A stretch of 64,000 bases of DNA from Bacteroidota bacterium. Its GTDB lineage: Bacteria > Bacteroidota > Bacteroidia > Flavobacteriales > Flavobacteriaceae. Positions 1 through 7,284 of this stretch are shown one piece after another; the first letter of the stretch is position 1; every line of letters begins with the position of its first letter. The stretch lies in assembly GCA_018335575.1 (NCBI GenBank), contig JAGXRT010000064.1:1-64000 (forward strand), given 5' to 3'. The notes below the pieces were generated by a model that ran no database searches, was not told the origin of the DNA, and worked only from the letters and a program-made list of their open reading frames with translations. A program made the position numbers and the translations under genes.

Positions 1-127
1 TTTTTCTTTTTGGTTTTTCATCCGTAGAAAATTTGGTTCTTTTTTCTCCTGATTGATTAGCAGTTCTTTGGGCGGGCTTTTTACGATCATAAAGTCGTCC
101 TCCCGACGAGTTTTTATTTGATTTCAT
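1..127 (-). CDS. N-terminus of a probable RluB-type pseudouridine synthase (partial)
   Basis: An open frame on the minus strand starts at an ATG (127-125) and runs off the left edge. The 42 visible residues are strongly basic and low in complexity (Lys, Arg, Ser, Asn, Gly rich), beginning MKSNKNSSGGRLYDRKK. Bacteroidota large-subunit pseudouridine synthases (RluB/RsuA family) typically carry such a disordered basic extension, and this gene often sits beside the prenyltransferase/mevalonate genes in flavobacteria. No catalytic domain is inside the window, so the identity is inferred from composition and neighbourhood. Confidence 0.45.
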   Translation of the reverse strand, partial: MKSNKNSSGGRLYDRKKPAQRTANQSGEKRTKFSTDEKPKRK

Positions 128-244
128 TTTTACAATAATTTATGCTGCAAAATTAGTTTTTTCAAACCAATTACTTTATCAATTTTAATAAAATTTATCA
201 ATTATAAATGCTTTAATATCTGCAAGTTACCTATTATGTTATTT

Positions 245-1174
245 TTAAAACTCAACTATTCTTTCTATAATAATTGATGTATCAACAAGCATCAAGCTTA
301 AAATACCGGCAAGTAATAAGATTTTTAAAAAATTATGTAATATAACATAATGACTAACTTTAGATGCATACCAAAGGAAAATAAGAAAAATTATAAGTGT
401 AATAATTGATCCATAAAAGTAAAAACTCATCATACCAATTTCTGGATAATTAAAAATGAAATATATTGGATTAAAGGTTAATAATACAATTAAAGTTATA
501 AGTAACTTTGTAAAATGCTCGCCGTATTTTACCGGAATAGTATGGTAATTTTGTACCAAATCTCCTTTTAAATTTTTTAAGTCTTTGATAAGCTCGCGTA
601 TCAGTAAAATAAAAAATAAAAATGCTGCATGTATAAATATTACTTCAGAGAAGTTTTTATAATAAACAAATATGGCAAAAAATGGAGTTATCGATAAAAC
701 AGCACCTAAAAGCAACCCTATCAATGGTTTACGCTTTAATTTATGCGAATAAAACCAAATAAAAAAAATGTAGGTTGAGAAAAACAGAGCAGCTCTCCAT
801 GATACTAATAAAGCAATTAACACCCCAACAAAATTGAGAAAAAAGTAAATTTTTAATTTCGTTTCCTGACTTACTATACGGTCTAACTTCGATTTAAACG
901 GCCGGTTAATTAAATCGGTTTCAGAATCGTAAAAATTATTGATAATATATCCGGCAGCAATTACACAGATTGTAGCTAAGACTATAAAGTATAAATGAAG
1001 ATCTAGTAATACATGCCGCAGTGACTTTTCTGGAGAAAAAATAAAAATAGCTGCTAAATACTGCGCAATTACAACTATAAAAATATTGTATCCTCTTACA
1101 ACTGATAAAAGGCTAAGAAATTTAAAATACAACGGAAAATCTTTAGATTTTCTGGTATTGTTTACAGGCTGCAA
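245..1174 (-). CDS. UbiA-family prenyltransferase, probable geranylgeranylglycerol-phosphate geranylgeranyltransferase
   Basis: A polytopic membrane protein of 309 residues with about eight or nine hydrophobic segments. The UbiA prenyl-diphosphate/Mg binding motif N-x3-D-x3-D is present at residues 79-87 (NNFYDSETD), and a second Asp-rich loop lies near 190-206 (RELIKDLKNLKGD). Flavobacterial homologues are usually named geranylgeranylglycerol-phosphate geranylgeranyltransferase, an archaeal-type ether-lipid enzyme, but the aromatic or alcohol acceptor cannot be read from sequence; another UbiA activity remains possible. It is the last full gene of the mevalonate operon, 11 bp after mevalonate kinase, which fits use of isoprenoid diphosphates. 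Confidence 0.75.
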   Translation of the reverse strand: MQPVNNTRKSKDFPLYFKFLSLLSVVRGYNIFIVVIAQYLAAIFIFSPEKSLRHVLLDLHLYFIVLATICVIAAGYIINNFYDSETDLINRPFKSKLDRIVSQETKLKIYFFLNFVGVLIALLVSWRAALFFSTYIFFIWFYSHKLKRKPLIGLLLGAVLSITPFFAIFVYYKNFSEVIFIHAAFLFFILLIRELIKDLKNLKGDLVQNYHTIPVKYGEHFTKLLITLIVLLTFNPIYFIFNYPEIGMMSFYFYGSIITLIIFLIFLWYASKVSHYVILHNFLKILLLAGILSLMLVDTSIIIERIVEF

Positions 1175-1185
1175 TGGTATGAATT

Positions 1186-2112
1186 TTAAAAACGGTAAAC
1201 TAACTCTAGTTTGTACTCTTTAAGTAATTCCTTTGTCTTTTCATAATCTTCGGTAAAACCAAGAATATAACCTCCTCCACCAGAACCACAAAGTTTTAAG
1301 TAATAATCATTGGTATCAATCCCTTGCTTCCAAATTCCTCTAAATTGTTCTGGAATCATGGGTTTAAAATGATTTAAAGCTACAGAAGACAATTTTTTTA
1401 CATTCCCAAACAGCGATTTAAAGTTTCCGCTTAAAAAATCGTCAATACAAGCATCAGTATGTTGAGCAAATTCTTCACTAATCATTTTTCGAAAACCTTC
1501 GTTTTTCATCTTATTCATAAAGATGTTTACCATGGGTTGTGTTTCACCAACTATTTCTGAGTCTAACAAAAATACGGCTCCCTTTCCTTCAGTTTGTGAA
1601 GGTATTCCTGTTGGCTCTATATGATCTTTTGAATTGATTAAAATTGGAATGCTTAAGTAACTGTTTAACGGATCAAGACCTGAGCTTTTTCCATGGAAAA
1701 AAGATTCCATCTCAGAAAATATTTCTTTTAATACCAATAATTTATCTCGAGTAAGATTCTCTAAAACAGTAATTTTATCGTTGGCGTATTTATCGTAAAT
1801 AGATGCAACTAAGGCACCAGAACTTCCAACACCATATCCTTGAGGTATTGAAGAATCAAAGTACATACCGCTTTCTAAATCTGCTTTTAATTCATCCAAT
1901 CGGAAATTAACTAAGCTCTTATCTAACTGAGTTAAATAATGATAAAACCTCCACAATTTTTTATTAGAAGCAGCAGTAGTTTCTGAAATTTCAGATGGAA
2001 TAATTAAAGCACCTTGGTAAACATTGTACGGTATGGCTAAACCTTTAGAATCTTTTATAATTCCATATTCTCCAAACAACAAAATTTTTGCGTAAAAAAG
2101 CGGTCCTTTCAT
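1186..2112 (-). CDS. Mevalonate kinase-like GHMP kinase
   Basis: A GHMP-superfamily kinase of 308 residues. The N-terminal substrate strand (KILLFGEYGI, residues 9-18), the ATP-binding loop PQGYGVGSSGALVAS (90-104) and the C-terminal glycine-rich motif CGSGGGGYILG (about 275-285) are all present. It should phosphorylate mevalonate with ATP in the cytosol. Flavobacterial proteins of this type next to diphosphomevalonate decarboxylase are annotated as mevalonate kinase. The gene is read after mvaD and the four-helix-bundle gene and before the UbiA gene, all on the minus strand. Its start codon lies 8 bp downstream of the inserted repeat array, so its leader has been altered by that cassette. 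Confidence 0.8.
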   Translation of the reverse strand: MKGPLFYAKILLFGEYGIIKDSKGLAIPYNVYQGALIIPSEISETTAASNKKLWRFYHYLTQLDKSLVNFRLDELKADLESGMYFDSSIPQGYGVGSSGALVASIYDKYANDKITVLENLTRDKLLVLKEIFSEMESFFHGKSSGLDPLNSYLSIPILINSKDHIEPTGIPSQTEGKGAVFLLDSEIVGETQPMVNIFMNKMKNEGFRKMISEEFAQHTDACIDDFLSGNFKSLFGNVKKLSSVALNHFKPMIPEQFRGIWKQGIDTNDYYLKLCGSGGGGYILGFTEDYEKTKELLKEYKLELVYRF

Positions 2113-2120
2113 ATACTTTC

Positions 2121-2154
2121 AAATTGACAATTGACAATGTAAAATTGACAATTA
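2121..2154. repeat. Left arm of imperfect inverted repeats around the four-helix-bundle gene
   Basis: A run of AATTGACA/GACAATG units. The segment GACAATTGACAATG (2126-2139) is the near-complement (13 of 14) of CATTGTCCATTGTC at 2539-2552 on the other side of the gene, so the two arrays form imperfect terminal inverted repeats. Confidence 0.6.
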
Positions 2155-2520
2155 AAGTTGTTTTGATGTTTTTATTATACTTATTAGGAGTTTTAAAATT
2201 TCTTTTAAATCGGCTTGAAAACTAATATATTCTTTTTCTCCTATATAATCTGTTTCTTTAAGCAAATCTAACCAATATTCTGTTTCATTAGCTTCTTTTA
2301 AAGCAATTGATAGCTTATGTATAAAATCAGCTTTACTTTCAGCATGTTCTGATTCTCTTACCAATGCGCCAATACTAGATCCTGAACGTAATAATTGTTT
2401 AGAAATTACAAATTCCTTTTTTTCTTGAACAAGCAATTTATATAAATTAACAATTTTAACAGAAAATAAAAAACTCTTTGTTTTAATTACATTTTTCATT
2501 TTTAATTGTTCATTGTCCAT
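2152..2520 (-). CDS. Four-helix-bundle protein (23S rRNA intervening-sequence protein family)
   Basis: A 122-residue protein matching the S23/IVP-like four-helix-bundle family. Characteristic segments are the first helix (SFLFSVKIVNLYKLL), RSGSSIGALVRESEHAESKADFIHKL and ALKEANETEYWLDLL. Members are found inside bacterial 23S rRNA intervening sequences and as free genes in Bacteroidota; a molecular function is not established. Here it sits inside a mevalonate operon, between mvaD and mevalonate kinase, in the same direction. Its first residues (MDNEQLKMKN) are encoded by the GGACAATGAACAATT repeats upstream, and its stop codon abuts the opposite repeat arm, so gene and repeats look like one cassette. 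Confidence 0.8.
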   Translation of the reverse strand: MDNEQLKMKNVIKTKSFLFSVKIVNLYKLLVQEKKEFVISKQLLRSGSSIGALVRESEHAESKADFIHKLSIALKEANETEYWLDLLKETDYIGEKEYISFQADLKEILKLLISIIKTSKQL

Positions 2521-2564
2521 TGTTCATTATTCACTTTTCATTGTCCATTGTCCTTTGTCCATTG
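2501..2564. repeat. Right arm: tandem CATTGTCCATTGTT-type array overlapping mvaD 3' end
   Basis: Several imperfect copies of a CATTGTCC/CATTGTTC unit. On the minus strand the array encodes the last codons and stop of mvaD and then the start of the four-helix-bundle gene. It is complementary to the array at 2121-2154. Confidence 0.6.
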
Positions 2565-3638
2565 ATACGCTCCCATTCCAATACTGTCGCAAATATAGGA
2601 ATTATTTTCACAGAATTTTATTAAATCTGTATTGATAAAATTAATAACTTCATCGGTATAACGCATAGGATAAAGCATATGAACATTGGCTCCAGCATCT
2701 AAGGTAAAGCACACTGGGATAGATGTTTCACGTCTAAAATCCCAGATTCTATTAATTATTTCCAATGTATTGGGTTTCATTAAAATAAAATATGGCTGAC
2801 TCGTCATCATCATAGCATGCAAGGTTAAAGCTTCACTCTCAACTATTTTAATAAAATCGTCTAAATTACCCGTTGTTAAACAAGTTGTGATACGTTCTAA
2901 GTTTTGATGTGCCTGTTCAAAACGCTGTTTTGCAAACGGATGATTCTCCATCAATCCATGACCAACGCTACTGCTCACTTGCTTTTTACCCTTATCAACA
3001 AGTAATATTGTATCTTGAAAATTTAAAAATACTGGATGTATTTTAAACGGGAATGGAACTCCAAATAAATCTGAACTTCCTTTAATTGTTTTATTTTTAC
3101 CCCAAACAACCACTTCGTTTTCTATACTTCTGCAAGCACTTCCAGAACCTAATCGGGCTAAAAAAGAAGCTTTTTTGTAAAAATAATCTGAAGAAATTGA
3201 AGGATTTAGTTCTTGTTCTAAACTCATTAAACACATAGAAAGTGCAGCCATTCCACTAGCTGAAGAAGCTATTCCGCTACTATGTGGAAATGTATTATGG
3301 GTATGAATTTTAAAATAAAAATCTTTTAAAAATGATTGATATTCAAAAATTCTTTTAAAAAAAGTTTCAATTTTTGGTTTAAAATCGTTGCTTAATTTAC
3401 CATCAACATATACTTCAATAGAGAAAGACTCGTCTTTTACGTCTTTAATTGAATAACTTAACGTTGTTTCTGTTTTACAATTATTAAGAGTAAAGCTTAT
3501 GGATGGATTAGCCGGTAATTGCGGTTCCTTTTTGCCCCAATATTTTACTAACGCAATATTACTAGGAGCTGCCCAAGAAAAGCTACCTTCTTTAATTTCA
3601 GCAGGTTGAGACTTGAAAATAAAATCTGTAGAGTTCAA
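2538..3638 (-). CDS. mvaD: Diphosphomevalonate decarboxylase
   Basis: The enzyme performs ATP-dependent decarboxylation of mevalonate 5-diphosphate to isopentenyl diphosphate. Diagnostic motifs are PSNIALVKYWGKK (residues 25-37), the GHMP loop PHSSGIASSASGMAALSM (118-135) and LDAGANVHML (313-322) with the catalytic Asp314. The frame opens with TTG at 3638, directly preceded in frame by TAA, and no ATG occurs before residue 130, so TTG must be used. A -7 box lies only about 15 bp upstream, giving a very short leader. The final residues (QWTKDNGQ) are encoded by the repeat array of the adjacent cassette, so the native C-terminus seems to have been replaced. First gene of the operon. Confidence 0.93.
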   Translation of the reverse strand: MNSTDFIFKSQPAEIKEGSFSWAAPSNIALVKYWGKKEPQLPANPSISFTLNNCKTETTLSYSIKDVKDESFSIEVYVDGKLSNDFKPKIETFFKRIFEYQSFLKDFYFKIHTHNTFPHSSGIASSASGMAALSMCLMSLEQELNPSISSDYFYKKASFLARLGSGSACRSIENEVVVWGKNKTIKGSSDLFGVPFPFKIHPVFLNFQDTILLVDKGKKQVSSSVGHGLMENHPFAKQRFEQAHQNLERITTCLTTGNLDDFIKIVESEALTLHAMMMTSQPYFILMKPNTLEIINRIWDFRRETSIPVCFTLDAGANVHMLYPMRYTDEVINFINTDLIKFCENNSYICDSIGMGAYQWTKDNGQ

Positions 3639-3652
3639 TTATATTTTTTTGA

Positions 3653-3661
3653 GCAAATATA
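3653..3661 (-). promoter_or_regulatory. -7 box TATATTTGC for mvaD
   Basis: Minus-strand TATATTTGC matches the Bacteroidota -7 consensus TAnnTTTG. Predicted transcription start is about 8 nt before the TTG start codon of mvaD. No convincing -33 TTTG was seen. Confidence 0.5.
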
Positions 3662-3688
3662 ATCATTTTGGTTTTTAAAAATTAATAG

Positions 3689-3697
3689 TACTTTAGC
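3689..3697 (+). promoter_or_regulatory. Candidate -7 box TACTTTAGC for the GDCCVxC-family gene
   Basis: TACTTTAGC resembles TAnnTTTG. A TTG at 3668-3670 stands 18 bp upstream, an acceptable -33 spacing. It forms a compact divergent promoter region with mvaD. Confidence 0.4.
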
Positions 3698-3718
3698 GCC
3701 TCTTTTTAAATCATTAAA

Positions 3719-3943
3719 ATGAAAATTGAACTAAAATCAACTATTACCTGTCCGGTTTGTTTGAATAAAAAGACAGAAGAAATGCCATTAAATTCATGTT
3801 CTTTTATGTATAAATGCGAACATTGCAACACTGTTTTAATTCCCAATAAATCTGATAGCTGTATATTTTGTTCGTATGGCTCATCTCCATGTCCTCAGGT
3901 TCAAGAAAATCATCTAGGGCATGCAGAACTTCAAATTTCTTAA
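3719..3943 (+). CDS. GDCCVxC-domain family small cysteine-rich protein with substituted motif
   Basis: A 74-residue soluble protein with eight cysteines: C11/C14 and C33/C36 form two CxxC pairs, C27 lies between them, and C48, C51 and C58 lie in the segment SDSCIFCSYGSSPCPQVQ. This matches the GDCCVxC-domain (seleno)protein family, whose signature is GDCCVxCSYG. Here the Gly and the first motif Cys are replaced by Ser (Ser45, Ser47), leaving only the second Cys of the pair and the following CxxC. The two CxxC pairs suggest metal binding (inferred). It ends tail-to-tail with the flavoprotein gene, overlapping by 4 bp. Function of the family is not established. Confidence 0.75.
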   Translation: MKIELKSTITCPVCLNKKTEEMPLNSCSFMYKCEHCNTVLIPNKSDSCIFCSYGSSPCPQVQENHLGHAELQIS

Positions 3944-5154
3944 GATTGAATTATTGACTGAGCAGCAAGGTAAGCACCTGTCCAAGCATTTTGAAAGTTA
4001 AAACCTCCCGTTACTGCATCTATATTCAACACTTCCCCAGCAAAATAAAGGTTTGGGATAATTTTACTCTCCATGGTTTTAAAGTTAACTTCTTTTAAAT
4101 CAACACCTCCACACATTACAAACTCGTCTTTAAAAGTACTTTTACCAGTAACTTTATAAGTAGCTTTTACTAATTCTACACCAAGGTTTTGTAAATCGAT
4201 TTTAGAAGCATCGGCCCAAATTTTTGATTCACTTATATTGCAATACGCACAAAATTGCATCCACAACCTGTTAGGAATATCTGCAAAAGGCGATTTTGAA
4301 CTAATGACTTTTTTAGCACTTGCAACCTTTATGTTTTTAAGTTCACTTTCAATAAATGCTTCCGATTTATTCAGCCAATTTACCTCTATATCGATATAAT
4401 AATTAACTTCTGCTAAGTATCGTGCTGCAAATGCAGATAGCTTTAATATTGCCGGCCCACTCATTCCCCAATGGGTCACTAACAATGGCCCATCCATCTC
4501 AAAAGCAGTATTTTTAATTTTTATTTTTGCCTTGGCCGCAACAATACCTGGTATGGATTTTAGGCGAACATCGTCTATTTCAAAGGTAAATAACGATGGT
4601 ACAGTGTGAATTATTTGATGCCCAAGCGTATTTATAATATTAAAAATTCTGTTATTACTGCCTGTTGCAATTAAAACAGTATCGGCTAAAAAATTTCCTT
4701 TAGAGGTAATTACTTCAAACTGTTGATTTTTTCTTAAAATAGTGGCAACTCTGTGTTGTACAAATACTTTAACACCTAATTCTTTTGCTGAATAGACAAA
4801 AAAATCAACAATGGTTTGTGATGAATTTGAAGCCGGAAAAACACGATTATCGTCTTCAGTTTTTAGCTCTATACCACGGTTTTCAAACCATTCTTGTGTT
4901 TCTTTGGTGCCAAAAGTATAAAAAGGACCTAACAATTCTTTTCCGCCTCGCGGATAAAATTTAACAAGTTCCCTTGGATCTTGACAAGCGTTTGTAATAT
5001 TACACCTACCACCTCCTGAAATCTTAACTTTTTGAAGTACTTGTTCGCTTTTTTCTAAAATAATCACTTCAACATCATTACGCATTTCGGCAATATTAAC
5101 AGCAGCAAAAAAACCAGCAGCACCACCTCCAATAATTACAACTTTCTTCGTCAT
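3940..5154 (-). CDS. BaiN/HI0933-family NAD(P)/FAD-dependent oxidoreductase
   Basis: A 404-residue cytosolic flavoprotein. The N-terminal dinucleotide fold begins VVIIGGGAAGFFAA (residues 5-18), followed by the family signature KISGGGRCNITNA (about 45-57) and the C-terminal FAD motif AGEVLNIDAVTGGFNFQNAW (about 371-390). These define the HI0933/BaiN-like group of flavoproteins. Physiological substrates of most members are unknown; a reductase role is inferred only from the family. Transcribed alone from a TATATTTGC -7 box upstream; convergent with the GDCCVxC-family gene. Confidence 0.85.
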   Translation of the reverse strand: MTKKVVIIGGGAAGFFAAVNIAEMRNDVEVIILEKSEQVLQKVKISGGGRCNITNACQDPRELVKFYPRGGKELLGPFYTFGTKETQEWFENRGIELKTEDDNRVFPASNSSQTIVDFFVYSAKELGVKVFVQHRVATILRKNQQFEVITSKGNFLADTVLIATGSNNRIFNIINTLGHQIIHTVPSLFTFEIDDVRLKSIPGIVAAKAKIKIKNTAFEMDGPLLVTHWGMSGPAILKLSAFAARYLAEVNYYIDIEVNWLNKSEAFIESELKNIKVASAKKVISSKSPFADIPNRLWMQFCAYCNISESKIWADASKIDLQNLGVELVKATYKVTGKSTFKDEFVMCGGVDLKEVNFKTMESKIIPNLYFAGEVLNIDAVTGGFNFQNAWTGAYLAAQSIIQS

Positions 5155-5170
5155 TTATAAATTATAAAGT

Positions 5171-5179
5171 GCAAATATA
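5171..5179 (-). promoter_or_regulatory. -7 box TATATTTGC for the BaiN-like gene
   Basis: Minus-strand TATATTTGC lies 16 bp before the ATG at 5154 and matches TAnnTTTG. Confidence 0.45.
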
Positions 5180-5308
5180 CACTTTTTAAAAGTTGGGTTT
5201 TTAATACTTTTATCTGTAACAGATTCTACTTTTAATAGTTAATAAATAAAATTTTATGCGTTTAATAATTCAGTAAATTAGGAATCCAAAATTTTAAATT
5301 TTAATGAT

Positions 5309-5773
5309 ATGAAAAAAATTAGTGTAACAACAGTTATTTTAGTGTTAATATCAACTGTAGCATTTGCTCAAAACGGCAAAAAATACGGTGAAAAAATTAG
5401 TGTTAAAGAAAAAACCAACATTTCTACATTAGTTGCAAATCCAGATAAATATGATGGAAAAACCGTACTTGTAGAAGGATTAATTGTTGATGTTTGTGAA
5501 AAACGTGGTTGCTGGATAGAAATAGCCAGTGATAAAGAATTTCAAAAATTGCGCTTTAAAGTTGATGATGGAGTTATCATATTCCCAATGGAAGTGAAAG
5601 GAAAAACAGTTTTAGCGCAGGGCATTTTTGAAAAACAAGTTTTTACAAAAGAACAATTAATAGAACAAGCCAAACATCACGCAGAAGAACAAGGAACAAA
5701 ATTTAATCCGTCATCCATTACAGAAGGTAAAACTACCTACCGATTAAAAGGTTTGGGAGCAGTCATTCGCTAA
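5309..5773 (+). CDS. DUF4920-domain secreted protein
   Basis: A 154-residue protein with a signal peptide (hydrophobic core VTTVILVLISTVAFAQ, cleavage after about residue 20). The mature part carries the DUF4920 pattern: KYDGKTVLVEGLIVDVCEKRGCW and a late YRLKGLGAVI segment, suggesting a small OB-like periplasmic domain with two cysteines (the CEKRGC pair) that could bind metal or form a disulfide. Function of the family is unknown. The PepSY-associated TM gene follows by 24 bp on the same strand, so the two are probably co-transcribed. Confidence 0.8.
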   Translation: MKKISVTTVILVLISTVAFAQNGKKYGEKISVKEKTNISTLVANPDKYDGKTVLVEGLIVDVCEKRGCWIEIASDKEFQKLRFKVDDGVIIFPMEVKGKTVLAQGIFEKQVFTKEQLIEQAKHHAEEQGTKFNPSSITEGKTTYRLKGLGAVIR

Positions 5774-5797
5774 TTATAAATCATCGATATCTGGCCA

Positions 5798-6355
5798 ATG
5801 AGGCACTGGAGAAAATTATTAAGAGTATTACATAGAGATATTGGGTATTTAGCTGTTGGACTTACGTTAATTTACGGCATATCAGGAATTGCTGTAAATC
5901 ACATAGCTGATTGGAATCCAAATTACAGTATTCAGAAAACTACCATTGTTCTAGATTCAATTCCTAAACATCTTGGAAAAGATGAAATGACTACATTTAT
6001 TTTACAAGCTATTGGTGAAACTGGCAACGTAAAAAATAGTTTTAGGCCATCACCCAATGAACTTGAAATTTTTGTTGAGGGTAACACCATTTCAGTAAAT
6101 TATGATACCAAAACGGTAACTCAAGAAAAATTTAACCCTCGGTTTTTTATCAAAGAAACAAATGATTTACATTTAAATAAACCGAAGGGAATTTGGACTT
6201 ATATAGCTGATTTATTTGCCGTTGCACTCATGTTCTTAGCGCTAACTGGATTGTTTATTTTAAAAGGAAAAAACGGAATTACAGGTAGAGGAGCTTGGTT
6301 AACTGCTGTTGGATTTCTAATTCCTTTAATTTTCTGGTATATTTTTTATGGGTAG
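5798..6355 (+). CDS. PepSY-associated TM helix protein
   Basis: A 185-residue membrane protein. The N-terminal segment KLLRVLHRDIGYLAVGLTLIYGISGIAVNH is the typical first TM helix of PepSY-associated proteins, with conserved His residues that resemble heme or metal ligands. A periplasmic domain of about 90 residues follows, then two C-terminal helices (about 130-152 and 165-184). Such proteins are often linked to iron uptake or membrane redox, but no role is shown here. Its 3' end overlaps the converging GYDIA kinase gene by 10 bp. Confidence 0.75.
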   Translation: MRHWRKLLRVLHRDIGYLAVGLTLIYGISGIAVNHIADWNPNYSIQKTTIVLDSIPKHLGKDEMTTFILQAIGETGNVKNSFRPSPNELEIFVEGNTISVNYDTKTVTQEKFNPRFFIKETNDLHLNKPKGIWTYIADLFAVALMFLALTGLFILKGKNGITGRGAWLTAVGFLIPLIFWYIFYG

Positions 6356-7284
6356 ATTTTAAGTCTCATTTGCTCAAAAGGTAAAATTGTTTGAAACCCT
6401 TTTTTAATAAAATAATCAGGCGTATTTTCATTGCCAGTGGCCAAAATAAAGTCACCTCCCCAGGCTCCTAAACTTTTAATCTGGCCAAAATAATCATTAA
6501 AATACAAGTTTTGAATTGGTTTTTGATTTGATATTTTACCAATTATTTGTTCATGTAAATGCAACAATTTTTCAAAAATTTGAATATCAGATGAAGTTAA
6601 AATTTGTTCAGTTAAAGTAGAAATTTCTTCTATTTCAATTTTTAAGTTGTTTTTATTCTTTTTATACATTTCAATTCCATCGCGACTGTTTTGCTTTTTA
6701 TTGAGATGGATAAAAAAAAGCTGATTTTTAAATGATGGATTAAAATCTACTTCCATTACCAACGATTTATCATTAATTAACTGATATACTATTGGATTTT
6801 TATACTGAGCGCAAGCAATATCATAACCACTCCCGCCAAATGTATTTTTTAAGAGCAAATACGGATTTACATCAGCCCAATTGGCCAGATTATTTATTAA
6901 AGTTGATGATGAACCCAATCCCCAATTTCTGGGAAAATTAAGTTTTGTTACAATATTTACACCTTTTTTATCGGTTAAAAAATCTGATTTTAAATTTCGT
7001 ATTTCCTGAAAAATAGCTTTTAAGTTGTTAACAAGTTGCTGAATCTCATTTTTATGATTCAGGCTAAAATCAACCTTTTTAATTTCAAAATCAACTGTAG
7101 AAAGTATACAATCAAACCAAACTTCATTCTTTTCGTTTAAACTTTTCCATTGAATCTGAGGTAAATTATGAGTAATTACCTGCATTTCCTGACCGTATGA
7201 AGTAGGAATAGCTAATGCTTTTGCACCGTCTAACACTACATATTCTCCTGTTAGCAGTAATTTACCGTTACTATAAAAGTTCAC
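6346..7284 (-). CDS. GYDIA-family GHMP kinase
   Basis: A GHMP-superfamily kinase of 312 residues carrying the signature GSGYDIACA (151-159) that names the GYDIA family. The N-terminal strand KLLLTGEYVVLDGAKALAIP (8-27) and the phosphate-binding loop WGLGSSSTLINNLA (121-134) are intact. The substrate is not established. Its start overlaps the end of the HMG-CoA reductase gene by 14 bp, implying translational coupling and a role in the mevalonate pathway; the window encodes mevalonate kinase and diphosphomevalonate decarboxylase but no classical phosphomevalonate kinase, so that activity is a reasonable but unproven guess. Confidence 0.85.
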   Translation of the reverse strand: MNFYSNGKLLLTGEYVVLDGAKALAIPTSYGQEMQVITHNLPQIQWKSLNEKNEVWFDCILSTVDFEIKKVDFSLNHKNEIQQLVNNLKAIFQEIRNLKSDFLTDKKGVNIVTKLNFPRNWGLGSSSTLINNLANWADVNPYLLLKNTFGGSGYDIACAQYKNPIVYQLINDKSLVMEVDFNPSFKNQLFFIHLNKKQNSRDGIEMYKKNKNNLKIEIEEISTLTEQILTSSDIQIFEKLLHLHEQIIGKISNQKPIQNLYFNDYFGQIKSLGAWGGDFILATGNENTPDYFIKKGFQTILPFEQMRLKIYP

